Below, piece after piece: positions 10,806-22,400 of a DNA stretch of 64,000 nucleotides. The stretch comes from Cristatella mucedo (taxonomy: Eukaryota > Bryozoa > Phylactolaemata > Cristatellidae). The stretch lies in NCBI GenBank assembly GCA_009760855.2, contig WPIO01000016.1, forward strand, positions 6,497,001-6,561,000, given 5' to 3'. A program made the translations under genes and the position numbers. The notes under the pieces were generated by a model. The model did not search any database. It was not told the origin of the DNA and saw only the letters and a list, made by a program, of their open reading frames with translations. How positions within the stretch are numbered: the first letter of the stretch is position 1; every line of letters begins with the position of its first letter.

Positions 10806-12836
10806 GTCTCGCTCTTGCTATCTCTCTCTGTTTTTATCCCTGTGTAGCTTGTTCCGCTGTCTTAATGATCGCGTTCCACGTGCGTCACTCTGCTCTCGCT
10901 CATCACGTGCTAGCGTGACCTCTTTAGATCGCGATACCGTAGCCCCACTCCGTTAAAGTATCGCATTTTAAAGAGACCACAATCACGCGATGGTATTGGC
11001 TGCTGCATATTTCCCAGCGCTCCCTCCTCGCAATGACCGCCAGCGCTGTTCTTCTTTTACTAGGAAAATCCACGGCGCTCCGCCTCTATCGCTGTCGAGC
11101 GACCTCACTGCGTACGCGCAGAGCTGGGCCGACGAAATGGCGAAAAAGAGCGTGTTCCGGCACAGCAGCTCCACGCTGAATGGCGCTCGCATCGGCGAGA
11201 ACATTGCTTCCAAGTGGACCTCCGGAGGCACGGACATGACCGGTAGGTGACAGCACCTGCTCGGCATTCGCTTGCCCAAGTTCGTCGAGCGCAGGCGCGC
11301 CGCGGCGGCTCTACGGCCGACCACGCTCAGAGAGAGCGAGAGCGAGAGCGTATGACGTAAGAAGGAAGCAACGGACTCATTGACCTGCGCATTCACACAG
11401 AGTGCTAAAAAAAAGCCGAGTTTGACGTCTGTAAGGTGCTTTGTACTTCGGCTAGCTTTGCCACCTTTGCATCGCTGCTGCAACATTATGAGCACGGAAG
11501 AGTCTGCTTAAAAACAGTATCAGTGACGAGTAAACGTCGCCATTACCTGGCCTACGAGACACTGGTTAACGCTGTCAGGCTGCCACCATCGGACCGGCTC
11601 TTTTTCACGGCCAATGACCGGTTTGCCGCGGGGAGAGAGCGAGAGCGAGAGTATATGACGTAAGAAGGAAGCAACGGACTCATTGACCTGCACATTCAGC
11701 GACCGGTTTGCCTCGGGGAGCCACGCTCGGCGCAGTGCGAGCGCCGCCGCCCCGCAGCAGCGCATCAGCCCCCCCCCCGCCGCAAGTCGGTGTCAACGCT
11801 GCTCGCCACCCGGGCAGAAGAGCTCAGAGTAGCAGGCGAGCGCGGCCGTGGCTTCTCGGCGCATAGACATCGTACATCGTGTGCACTAGAGCTCACTGCC
11901 TGTGGGCTCGCTTCGCAGATTTATAGACGTCTTTCATAACACTCCGGGAAGCTCTGGTCGCCATCTTGCTGCGTGACGAAAGGACGAACGGACTTTCTCG
12001 CTTTAATTAGTAGGGATGTTGGCGATGTCGCTGCAGCAAACAGGCCGACGCATCGAGTTGATTTCCGGCCGCCGCGGCTCGCTGACTCTACTCGCTACTC
12101 TCGCAGCGCGCTGGCGTGGCTGCTGCTGGACTGGCCTCCTCGGCGTCCCCCCAGACCTGAAGCCCGTCACGTGCTCAACCATCGAAAGCGCACGCGCGTA
12201 CTTCCGTCACCGATCGAACAACCTGAGTTTGATGGCGCCTGCGCGCCTCGCTAATTCCAGCCGTTAGACGCCAGCGCCCGCCCGCTGCCGGAGGACGCGT
12301 ACTTCTGGCGGTCTATCTGGCGCCGCCGTTGCCGTTGCCGCTGCTGCGTGCTTCGCTAACGAAGCCTCGCGCGATCCGCCTTGTACGTGAAACGAGCATA
12401 GCACGTCTTGCTGCTCTAATTTATGGTCTAATTTATACTCCGTGTTTATATTCCGTTCTTCGATTTCGATTCTTGCAGGCGAAGAAGCGACGCAGAAATG
12501 GTACAGCGAGGAGAGCAAGTACAACTACAAGGCTGCTAAGTTCGAGAGCGGCACGGGTCGGTGGCCTCCGCTCGGCCGGCGGCGCGCGCAGGCTGCCGCG
12601 AGGCCTGCTGCGCTTTCCTCGCCGCCGCCGCCGCTGCTCGCCGCCGCCGCTAACGCTGCTTCGCGCGTCTCTCGCGGCGCGCAGGTCACTTCACGCAGGT
12701 CGTGTGGAAGGGCACGAAGGAGATGGGCATCGGCAAAGCGGTGGCCGCCAACGGCTGGGTGTACGTCGTCGCCAACTACCGTCCGGCGGGCAACATGCAA
12801 GGCGAGTACGCCGCCAACGTCGGTCGCAAGCACTGA
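9733..12836 (+). CDS. GLIPR2: CAP-domain protein, GAPR-1/GLIPR2-like (four exons)
   Basis: Joining 9733-9791, 11064-11242, 12479-12556 and 12685-12836 gives 155 residues with matching phases (2, 1, 1) and GT...AG introns of 1272, 1236 and 128 bases. Human GAPR-1 has 154 residues. The CAP core is complete: [13 protein letters not shown] near the N-terminus, IGENIA, KWYSEE, then signature 1 ([14 protein letters not shown]) and signature 2 ([12 protein letters not shown]). The four residues of the CAP cavity are present: His53, Glu65, Glu90 and His107. No signal peptide and no cysteine are seen, which fits the cytosolic branch rather than secreted venom or sperm CAP proteins. Residue 2 is Ser, so the Gly2 used for myristoylation of mammalian GAPR-1 is absent. 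By family knowledge a Golgi- or endosome-associated, amyloid-prone protein that inhibits autophagy is likely; that role is inferred. The gene symbol reflects family resemblance, not proven orthology. Confidence 0.93.
10315..10445. repeat. (CT)n stretch in CAP intron 1
   Basis: CTCTCTCT and CTCGCACT units over about 130 bases inside the first intron of the CAP gene. It yields Ser/Leu-rich spurious open frames. Confidence 0.9.
10655..10832. repeat. Second (CT)n stretch in CAP intron 1
   Basis: TCTCTCTC with regular CTGT interruptions over about 175 bases. It is a separate array from the one at 10.3 kb. Confidence 0.92.
11064..11242 (+). CDS. GLIPR2: CAP gene exon 2
   Basis: The acceptor TTTTACTAG precedes G, which completes the split Arg codon. 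The exon codes 59 full codons including HGAPPL, His53 and the IGENIA motif (Glu65), and ends at the donor CG|GTAGGT in phase 1. Confidence 0.93.
11320..11706. repeat. Direct repeat of ~75 bases, 303 bases apart, in CAP intron 2
   Basis: The block GAGCGAGAGCGAGAG, then TATGACGTAAGAAGGAAGC and AACGGACTCATTGACCTGC, occurs near 11,330-11,398 and again near 11,633-11,701 with only a few differences. The sequence between is not obviously repeated, apart from a short GACCGGTTTGCC motif at 11,619 and 11,701. Confidence 0.85.
12479..12556 (+). CDS. GLIPR2: CAP gene exon 3
   Basis: The acceptor GATTCTTGCAG precedes GC, which completes Gly80. The exon codes the [11 protein letters not shown] segment with Glu90 and ends GGCACGG|GTCGGT. 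The donor is weaker than those of exons 1 and 2. A diverged copy of this exon occurs alone at 28,747. Confidence 0.92.
12685..12836 (+). CDS. GLIPR2: CAP gene exon 4 (terminal)
   Basis: The acceptor GCGCGCAG precedes GT, completing Gly106. The exon contains His107 and both CAP signatures and ends at TGA 12,834-12,836 after ...AANVGRKH. Confidence 0.94.
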
Positions 12837-12944
12837 CTCAAGCACTGACGCGAGCAGCGGACGTCGGACGCGACTCGAGATCGCCGCCGCTGGAGGAGGC
12901 GACGACGCCGCAGCTAGATGTCTGCTAGAACCAGCGACGGGCAC

Positions 12945-13138
12945 TTAATAATAATAATAATAATAGTATAACTTAGGGCTGCTGTCGCTGGCTCTCGAAC
13001 TCCTTCGAACCGTGCGCGTCCGAATGCGACGAATTCGAGGTCGGGATCGGGCCGCGCTATTGTTTGTTGCTGCCGCCGGGTATCGGACTCTAGTTGCCAT
13101 TGCAGCATCGTTATAGCTCTATCTATAGTGATAATAAA
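12945..13138 (+). promoter_or_regulatory. Possible 3' UTR and polyadenylation signal of the CAP gene
   Basis: About 110 bases after the stop codon there is an (AAT)n run (12,947-12,965), and AATAAA occurs at 13,133. The AATAAA is directly next to an inserted LINE tail, so it may be repeat-supplied and may not be the real signal. Confidence 0.35.
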
Positions 13139-13215
13139 ATAATAGAAATGCATTTGCACAGCACTCTTACAGAACTGAATCCATTGCCAGGCACTTTGCA
13201 ATTACCGCAAAAGGA
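13126..13215 (-). mobile_element. LINE family A 3' tail fragment
   Basis: AATAATAGAAATGCATTTGC, then CTCTTACAGAACTGAATC and GGCACTTTGCAATTACCGCA match the reverse complement of the family tail: poly(ATT), hairpin, then the TTTGCAGC spacer. Only about 90 bases are kept. Confidence 0.7.
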
Positions 13216-14555
13216 GCAGCGATTCGGAGCTAGGCTGAGTGACGTCGGGGACCAGATGGGCGCTCAGTTCATCCGCATCCGGCAGCACGAAGTCGGGACG
13301 AATCGGGCGACTCGATGGTGGGGCGGGTGGCAATTCGACCCGGTCCTCATGACTCCGCCAAGGCGAGCTCAAAACGTGTCCGCGTTTTAGGCGATAGAGC
13401 AAGCAAACACTATCCGGAAGCGGCAATGGAAGCAATCGTCGCCGTTGCAGCGCGCCCCTCGTCCAGACCCGAAGTGAGTGGTGAGCAGATGGCGATCCAC
13501 TCGCGGCAGCCGCCAGTCCAGCGAGCTACGGGCGCTCGCGAGAGAAAGATCGCGATCCCGTTTAGTGCCGACGCGATGCAATGGCGGATCGCAGATAACG
13601 GTTGCTTCGCACTCGGGCTCGATCGCTGAAGAACTGAAAGTAGCCGGTCAATACCGGAGAGCAATCCTCCGCGTAGGCGGTGATCGGAACGGGCAGCTTG
13701 CCCGGCTCAGTCGTTGCAAAAAACGCCGCCAGGACGCGCGCCACTCCGGACACGAAGTTCAAAAGCACTCTGGATTTACGATCGGCTGAATAGAAATGAT
13801 CCTTCCTAGAAAAAGTTGTTTGAATCCTGGCCGCTTCGTCAATTGTGCCCGCAAACACGGAACTTGCATTCCGATAGCATATCAGTAAAATGTGTCACTC
13901 CAAATTGCTTGTTTGTTGGCACGCAGCTAAGCTTAGCGCCGAACACTTGCCAGCCTCCGAGAAATGGGCAGCCACGAGCTCTCCGATTTAATGGGGTGCC
14001 CCCGCCGCTGCCGCTCCTGCGAAAGGCTCGCCAATCCGAAGGCCACGCATACGACCTTCTGCAGCAGCACTCACTCGCAGACGGTGGCAAAGGTAGACAT
14101 TGCCGCTTCAGCAACTTCGCCGGGCACTCAACTCGCCACAGGGCGCTTGACACACGACGGCACGCTTTCTTTTTTCGCTCATCGCCGCTCGCCCTGAGCA
14201 GCCGAAGGGCCTGCACGCGACTCTGTGGAGCTAATCGGGCGCGCCTAGGATTATCCCCCACCCGCTGGACGGTGCACGTGCTCGGAGCGGACGACGCGGA
14301 TCTGGCGTCCACTCCGAGTTTTCTCGGTCTAGTGCCGCTCTCCTAATTATTGGCCTAGCTGCGGCCTTTTCAAAGGGGTGCAGGGACAAGAACCGACGCC
14401 AAGGACGTTTTCATTACGTCAATTACGGGCGGCAATTGCGGCGGATCTGTGCGCCGTCGCAGTAGGAGAGTGGAGATAGGGAATGGAGGGCCAGTGGCCT
14501 TCTTCGACTGGGAGACGAAATTCCGGATGAGGTCGCCGGTGGCAGCCTTGAATGT
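13216..14555. other. GC-rich unassigned region
   Basis: GC-rich, with overlapping open frames on both strands up to 176 codons. No frame shows a recognisable motif, and strand preference is absent. An unrecognised exon cannot be excluded. Confidence 0.4.
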
Positions 14556-14559
14556 AGGT

Positions 14560-15150
14560 AACGAGGCGCTGCACGAAATTGAGGGAGATTAGTCCTGAAT
14601 GGGTTTTTATTTAGGTACTAGAATCAAGAGGTGATGCGGTCACCCTAGGGACCGACTCTCCGACCTTGCCTGTCTTGCCGCCGAAGAAGCCGGGGAAGTG
14701 ACCGGCTAGATCGCCACAAAGATCACTGGCGGATCGTAGATGCCAGCTTTTTGGATTGTGCACCTGTGGTTCGACACCTTGTTTTTATTGAAGCTAGACT
14801 TGGCCTTTGCTAGGACGGATTGATGTGATCTACAGTAATCTTCATATGCCTGCCAAAGGAAAGTCAGTCCTGATCTTCTGTATGCTTTCTCTAACTTTCC
14901 CCTTTAAGAGACATAGCTAGTTTAAAGTCTGCGCTAAAACGTAGGCAGTTTGGGCGATTGCACATAATGTGCTCAGTCAGACGTTTGAACTCGTCAAGGA
15001 CGTCAGCTAGTGTCGAGCGGTAGCATACTATCAATGATGACAGGTCGGACCTGCTGTTCAATGCTGCATGAATGATGATAGGATTCGCTGTTCCAAAGGA
15101 CTTCTTAAGTTTGCCCCAGTGAACCTGGTGGAACGGAAAAGCTCATCTTC
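14560..15150 (-). mobile_element. LINE family A fragment (endonuclease-RT linker)
   Basis: The - strand translation follows the linker seen intact at 23.45-23.85 kb: RSDLSSL, TLADVLDEF, RPNCLRFSADFKLA, then AYEDY and SVLAKAKSSF, with frameshifts between blocks. Order and spacing are kept. Both ends are truncated. Confidence 0.75.
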
Positions 15151-16070
<920 letters not shown>

Positions 16071-16072
16071 CC

Positions 16073-16198
16073 TACTTCCTTATTATGGTTGTTATTGTCA
16101 TTGAACATGCTACCATCAACCATTCAATCGTGCTTTCTTCGCAGCAACTGTAGAATGCCTAGAAAAGATTGAATTCTCCGAGGGCGCTATATCTAATG
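16073..16198 (+). mobile_element. LINE/SINE1 3' tail fragment
   Basis: Contains ACCATTCAATCGTGCTTTCT, then GCAGCAACTGTAGAATGCC and AGATTGAATTCTCCGAGGGC. This is the shared 3' segment of SINE1 and LINE family A, decayed and lacking a good (ATT)n tail. Confidence 0.7.
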
Positions 16199-16552
16199 TA
16201 TGCACGGTAGGATGGAATTCTTCTATTTAGTGGCCAACTTCATACTAAAGCCTGATGTAACATTTCAATCGAGTGCAATCCCACTAACTAGAGTAGGCGC
16301 AAGCTTTTCACGTGCAGCAGTGCTGTGCCAATATACCGGCTGCTTTGATCGGTCGCATGAAATAATCCTGCAGCGCCGCGCTTTTATTAGCATAATTTTA
16401 ACGCGAACAAGAACTTTTCAGTGGGCAAAAACTTATTTTCATGGAGTAGTGAGCCAGAGAGGAGCGCCAGTGTGGTTAGAGAGCAAGAGCTTAAGAGCGA
16501 GCCAGGAAGCTCTGAGACCAGCGTTGGCGATTCGGGCTTTAGAATTGGTCTG

Positions 16553-16930
16553 CTACCCGTGAGAGCGGCTGGTTGATGATGTTGGTGGGCCTGTCAACCT
16601 CGCCCATAACTCGGTCCAAAATGAATCGTCTGGAAGCTTTTCGGCATTCAAGCTGGACTGGGATGCCCATCCGGTGGCCAAGCGACGGCTAAAAGACAGT
16701 GAGCCTCGAAGTCGTGAAGCTGCTGGATTGGGAGCCAGTAAAGGTCGGCAAAAGTGATACAATGCGGAAACTGGGCCACTCACGACAGATAAGACGGGCT
16801 GCTACGTAGGCTTAGGCTGTGTGCTTCAAGAAGGTGCACAGTGTGCATAGTTAGAGGTGCCAACTCTTCAAGAACGTTAGCTAGTGTCACTTTCAACTAG
16901 TGATTAAGCTGCAGGGGAAGATTCTTTCGT
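16553..16930 (-). mobile_element. Rearranged LINE family A fragment
   Basis: The + strand at 16,740-16,800 carries a decayed CAGTGCAGGTCGGCGAGAAG-like segment and CTCACGACAGATAAGACGGG (RT C-terminus in reverse). At 16,840-16,910 the - strand reads TLANVLEELAPLT (endonuclease-RT linker). The RT core between these two parts is missing, so an internal deletion is likely. Confidence 0.55.
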
Positions 16931-19125
16931 GTGGGAAGCATCAATCTCAAGGATCTTGAGGCTTTGTGATTTTCAGATTATTCCGGATACCGAGGAGAGT
17001 ACAATCTTTAGACCAGTGAGGTCCGAATGTGGTAAGACTCTTGAGTATTTTGCGATTGCTGAGGACGATTGCATAAGCAATCGCGAGACGATATTAGATC
17101 GGGTATGCTACTTCGCTGTGAATGAGGTCGTGCACGCGAGTCACTAGAAGAAAATATATAATTATTGTGCAACTTCTGCTCCCGCTCGGCTCTGCCACAT
17201 GACGCCAACAAACTCTTTCTTCAGAAGGATTACTATGTGCAATAAGGTTTTTGAGCACCTAAGCGACAAGATGAAAGCAACACGAGTCTGCAATTGGTCT
17301 AATCGAGTCCCTAAGAACTGCCTTTCAATGACGCCAAACAAAATACTCGAAAGAAGTTGGAAAAATACCACGATGACTGGATAATTATGCAAAACCTGGG
17401 CAAGATGACGATAAAGTGAAACTAAAGTTCTATAAATCAATTAATGGAGAATTTTCTGCATCAATAATCACTGCTGCTCTTCCGAAATCTTCTTGTGAGA
17501 TTAGCTCACTATGCAAAACGTTATGTTGCTACTGCAGACGTTTTCTTACGTTAGTGGTGTAACCGAGTTCAAGGGGCCGGTGGCTAACTCCCACTATGGC
17601 TCGCTACTATCTATGTCCGTTCTGGGTCGTTACGCCGGGCCCGCCGGTAACAGTGGTTCACACGTGATCAATCGGGTACACAACACTTTATATAATACAC
17701 ACGCATGCGCTATACAAAGGAGGGTACTAAACAAGCCTACAGAGGAAGGTCCTATACAAGGTAAACTAAAGGGTGACGCCGCAAGCGCGGACAAACGTGT
17801 TAGTGCTCAGTCGGCTTCCACAGTCGCACCGTCGCAGGACTCCGTTTTACCAGTACACGCGTACGCCGTCCAAGACCCGGCTAGCTGAGTACTCTGTGGT
17901 AGACGGAGCGGACGTCCTACACCGTCGGGAGCTTCCGCCGAAAGAGAGCGAGCACGTTGTACCCAGCTCCCGTCCTCGGAACTCTGGGAGCTGACCCCAG
18001 GCTTTTCCCTTCCGGGGCAAGGCAACGCCCAGCCCGACATATCGAATGTCAGTGGGTCCGCCTACTCTAGGGTACAGTGGCGCGAGCATAAGTAAATGGA
18101 GATAACGACATAAGTAAATGGAGGTAGCTGCAAAATGGCTGCCTCAGCATTCCCAACTACCCATTAAGCTTGTAAAGTAATTCAGGTTGTAGACAAGCTA
18201 AAGTATTGGCTGCAGCTGGGTGCACCTGAGAATGGCTGGCCAAGTTTATTCTCTGGCAGCAACTTTGCTTAACCAAGTTGATCCCACAGAAGTTAGCTAC
18301 CTCAGGGTAACCAAGGTAACAGTGCCGAACACATGTGATCCCTAGAGCCCTTACCAACTCGTAGTCCGAGAGCATTAACTTTTGTGTCAAACCCGATTGC
18401 ATTTGCGACTTACATAATTGCATTTTTCCTTGTATGACTCGCGTTCCCGTTGGCAGACACTGCCACTATAGTGTTTATCAAAGCGTTTCCACTTATAGCC
18501 TCAATTACTAACTACTGGTTAACTCTACGATGGTATTGATTAAACTCAGCACAGTAAAGATAATGACTGAGTGCCAAAAATAGATTAGTTCAAGTCCTAT
18601 GTCGTTTTGTCCTTTATCCGAGCTCATCAGGCTTTAACTAGGAGAGAGTTATAAGCTATCTCACAAACCCCAACTAGTACACATGAAACCAAACAGCCCT
18701 CACATTCATCAAGCATTTGTTGGCACTGACCAGCCACATTCATTATGATTCGCTTCAGATTTTGGTAAGGGCATTTTTTAAAGGCACTAAAACCGATATC
18801 TTTGCTGCTATAGCATTGATTAGGCTGCTATGTTTCATCGCGAATTCGTTGAATCATTAAGTACCGGAAGTACTGGATACATCGCCCCGTTTGACAACGT
18901 TGCTTGGCACTTTTGCTAAAAGCTTCTGAAAGGCTATTGTCGACTCCTTAATTCCGCATTGCCGCTCCACCTTTAAGCTATTTTTTTACTTTGTAGCTTG
19001 GCGAGTAAAATAAACTTTTCGATACTAATAAGATCTCCGATAATTGCAGGCCACGAAGCACGAAAATACGCAGCCGATGCCTGCATGCTAGTGCAAATTG
19101 ACAGGCATGTGCCCGCCTTTATTAG
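16931..19125. other. Unassigned region with a GC-rich block
   Basis: Mostly AT-rich without gene signals. The part at about 17,560-18,090 is GC-rich and includes TTTATATAATAC (17,689), which might be a TATA element of a solo LTR, but no terminal repeats or target duplications were found. A 14-base unit, ATAAGTAAATGGAG, is repeated at about 18,088 and 18,111. Confidence 0.35.
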
Positions 19126-19502
19126 AAAATAGAGATTGAAGGCTCACTGAAATTGGACCGAACAAATTTTCGTGAGCAAAGACTTTCACTTCAAGAATAA
19201 ATATGTAGTGTGAATACATAATTACCTACACCGAGTATGCAGCAATGAAATGCAAATTACATATTTTAGTTCAGAAGGAAAAAATATAGTCCTTGAGCCG
19301 AGCTCCTACGGCGGCGAAGATGGCAGCCAAAATAAGATCCTTGCGACCACGGTTACTCGATATTGCATAGATTTAATTTCAAGAAACGCCTACTGCCTAC
19401 CTGAGCAATGCATGGTCTCTTCGTGCATCCAGAGGATGCATACATACTCTAGTTGTCGCTAGATGGCCGTGAGCTAGCGCTGCATTATTTTGAAAAAAAA
19501 AT

Positions 19503-19668
19503 ATTAAGTGATCTAACAGCCTTACCTGCATCGCGGCAGAAGAGCCTTCACGGCTATTAGCTCCGCTCACAGTTGGCAATAAAGGATCGCAGACTTCAGG
19601 ATTCTAACCCACGACCTCGATCTTGGAAAGCGAACACCTTACCTCCTGGGCTCTCCTGGCCCTTATGT
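19503..19668 (-). mobile_element. SINE1 head
   Basis: The reverse complement carries the tRNA-like head: box B-like GGGTTAGAATCCTGAAG, CCTTTATTGCCAACTGTGAG, then GCCGTGAAGGCTCTTCTGCC. It lacks the LINE-like tail. Confidence 0.75.
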
Positions 19669-19997
19669 ATAAACGCTTTCAAAATAACAAAAAATACAGA
19701 TGTAATAGCTAACCGTTTGATATCTAGCAAAACTAGTTCTCGACATTAGCAACTCGAGGAGTAAGAGGAGACAATGTTGGAGACACCTGGCTGCGATTAC
19801 AAATGACAAGGTATCACTTTACGCGAGCGTGGTTCGTGGTAAAAACGCTACGGTGTAGCGTTCATCAGTGAAACATGAAGATAGGGCTAGCGATCACACG
19901 CGACTCATCTGCAAGATACCTCAACTGGGTTTAGAGCTCGAGGCCGCTAAGCATAGAACAATGGCGCATTCCCGGCAAGGCTGCTAACTCGACGGCC

Positions 19998-20145
19998 GAG
20001 CTGGTTTGGTCCGGTGGTTAAGGTGCTCGGCCCGACCAAAGTCTGGCTGGGGTCGTCGGCTCGAGCCCGGAGGCACATGTGAAGCACGTGAATAGAGATT
20101 ACGTTCTCTTGGGGTGCTATACGAATGAATTATGTATGTTTACCA
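19998..20145 (+). mobile_element. SINE2 copy
   Basis: CTGGTTTGGTCCGGTGGTTA resembles a tRNA D-arm (box A). GGCTCGAGCCCGG is the box B-like element. It is followed by GAATAGAGATTACGTTCTCT, GGGGTGCTATACGAATGAAT and TATG. Confidence 0.8.
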
Positions 20146-20282
20146 TTTGGCATAGCGAGGCCGACTTAGAGGGCTCTAAGCGCTAGATTGCCGCTGTCAC
20201 CAGACAGGAGGGACCAGCACGTCGAGTAGCACCAGCATCGCCAACGTCGTCGTACTCTTTATCCATTATCGGTAATCATCTC

Positions 20283-21310
20283 GGAATTTTCAGATTTCAT
20301 TTCCGCTGTTGGCAAAAAATTATCTTTTCCTCGTAAAGGGCGATTATAACATTCATTTTGTTAACATGTCTGACGGTTTCTACGCCGCATTTTGTGCACT
20401 GACTGACTCATTTTCGCTTGTGACTCATCTGCATGACCCTACATACATCAATGGTCACACACTGCATAAAATTCTCTCGAATAGCTGTATGCTATCATCA
20501 CCTATTAATACCAAATTCTGCTTATCTGATCGCATCCTTATTTCATTTAGTCTACAGTGTGTGCCCTCCTAGGAATCTGCAATTATTGGTGAAGCGCGAA
20601 AATTCCATGACATTGACGTCAATACTGTCAGAGCGAAACTATCTTCTTAGACCCTGCTGCCCAGGCTTCCTCCTTCTACAAGTCATCGCTCGTAGAAAGC
20701 GACAACGAGACGCTCGCTGACGTGCTTAGCAAGTTTTCACCATCGAATAAGCGCACTGTGCGCCCTCGCCCAGACTGCCTATGGTTTCGCGCAGGCATAC
20801 AGCTGGCTAGGTCTACCGAGTGCAAGCTTGAGAAAGCATACGCAAACCGGAACTGACTGACCACCGTCAGGCATACGGAGACTACTGTAGATCATAGCAA
20901 TCGATCCTTGCAAAGACCAAGTTTGGCTTTTACGAAAACATTGTTGAACCACAGGTGCTAAATCCAAAAGAGGCAGTGTCTACCTTTAATCATTAAATTA
21001 CCGCTCTTTGCCTAGTGATTCTCGTGATGAACGAAGCCGATCGCTTCTTTATCTTCCCTGTCAGTAAGACGGATAAGATCAGAGAGCCCGCCGCGAAGGT
21101 AGCAGCATCCTCTCGGGACTTCTGTCTCTTGAGGGCATCACTACATGTCTCCTGCCCCTCAATTCCGTGTACTACCTCGGTGTCTGCATTTGAGGCGGTC
21201 AAGAGTGACCTTACCCTGAAACTCATTTCCAGTAAAAGAAGACTACTAGTCCTCTAAGCCATATTCCCACTGTCCTACTTCTTAGATGCAGAGATCGGCT
21301 GCTGCCATAC
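20283..21310 (+). mobile_element. Old LINE family A copy, part 1 (endonuclease end and linker)
   Basis: The translation follows the young copy at 23.1-24.05 kb (GFYAAFCALTDSFSLVTHLH, then YINGHTLHKI), but stop codons and frameshifts interrupt it. It ends where a non-LINE insertion starts and resumes at about 21,939. Confidence 0.8.
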
Positions 21311-21938
21311 GTAGCTGCAGGGAAGCGCGAACTAGAGAAGTAGTTCGGTGCAGTGTGGAGGAGGTATTCCATCCTAGGCGAAACGGCCCTCGGCGTCTCT
21401 GCCTTTTTGCGAGAATTGAGGTATTCCTGCCTGCACGGTAGAAGCGGAGCCCTAGTTCTCCAGTCAGGAGTTAGGGTCCGAGGTATTCCTGCCGTTTTGC
21501 GAAGACTGAGGTGGAATCCTAGCTCTCCGATCAGTTCCGATCTCGGTTCCAGTTGTTCGGGTCCTTGCGTCTATTTGGGTCGCTCCCCACTTTAGACGTA
21601 GGTAGCCTAAGTGCGGGAGCGTATTTCCGACACAAGGGTGAGCTTGTGCTATTGAGAGCTTTCGAGGAGTGTGAAGATAAAACTTAGCTAGACGCGAAGA
21701 GACATTGTGCGCTTGCGAAAGAAGCGCAGTAAAATTAACTATTCGTATGTCTCTCGTTCCAATTCACGAAACGAACTCACGGCCCTCTTAGTAACTGTAA
21801 GTATGTCAGCGCCAGGAATGCTCATTTCGCGGCTGCCTGCTCATTTCGCATAGACGCGAACCGAACCACATTTGGCAGTAGGCTACGCAGCTTGGTACGC
21901 GGCAGACTACACATCCTCCGAAGAGCCTTTGGCGTTAC
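21311..21938. other. ~625-base insertion inside the old LINE
   Basis: The LINE reading is interrupted between CGGCTGCTGCCATAC and AAAACTAACGAAATAAG, which are adjacent in the young copy. The inserted part has an internal repeat (GAGGTATTCCTGCC twice, plus GAGGTATTCCATCC, in 21,359-21,495) and GATAAAA near 21,676. It may be a solo LTR or other non-autonomous element. I could not identify its ends. Confidence 0.5.
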
Positions 21939-22400
21939 AAAACTAACGAAATAAGTATGTCCTTAGCCTCAGATCCTGTTCCCGTACTTTCCAAAAATGC
22001 TTTTGGTATGCTACTAATTAAGAAAGCAGAACTCGACTACGAGAATTTGGGCGATTTCCGCCCAGTCACCCTTCTACCGTTCCTATAAAAGACACTTGAA
22101 TAAGTTGTAATTGACCAGCTTAACTCTTAAATTAAAACCTCAAACCAGCAAATAAGTACCAGTCTGGCTTAGAGCTAATCACTCCACAGAATCAGCATTG
22201 CTTTGGCTGTACAGCGACCTTCTTAGGAATGCAGACTTGGGTATAGTCTCTCAGCTTGTTTTGCTTGACCATTTAGCAGTGCTCGATACAACCGATCAGA
22301 ATTCCTTCTTGAGCGTCTATCTTCTCGAATGGGCATCAATGGCACTGCATTTCGACGGGTCAGATCTTATCTCAGTGGAAGAATCCAGAGTATTGATGTG
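21939..22400 (+). mobile_element. Old LINE family A copy, part 2 (RT start)
   Basis: Continues the old element: LIKKAELDYENLGDFRPVTL, then the decayed RT fingers region to FRRVRSYLSGRIQSIDVNV. Several stop codons are present. It is cut at about 22,400 by the young LINE and resumes at 25,889. Confidence 0.8.

Larger units (their letters stand above)
19128..20300. repeat. Diverged ~1 kb repeat, copy 1
   Basis: Shares ordered blocks with 33,225-34,225: TCACTGAAA(A)TCGGACCG; AGTTCAGAAG...CCTTGAGC; TACTGCCTAC...AGCAAT; GGTCTCTTCGTGCATCCAGA (copy 2: GGTTTCTTGGTGCACCCAGA); GGAGACAAT...GAGACAC; then GGCCGACTTA...CACTAGATTGCC and CCAGCATCGCC. The SINE insertions differ in position between copies. It could be an old segmental duplication or an uncharacterised interspersed repeat. 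Confidence 0.65.

Noticed and set aside
12329-12948. Frames of 168-199 codons (both strands) over CAP exons 3 and 4
   Set aside because: They are shadows in other phases of the real exons and GC-rich intron 3.
17560-18090. Solo LTR with a TATA box
   Set aside because: TTTATATAATAC is suggestive, but no terminal TG...CA limits or target duplications could be placed, so it is only described as a GC-rich block.
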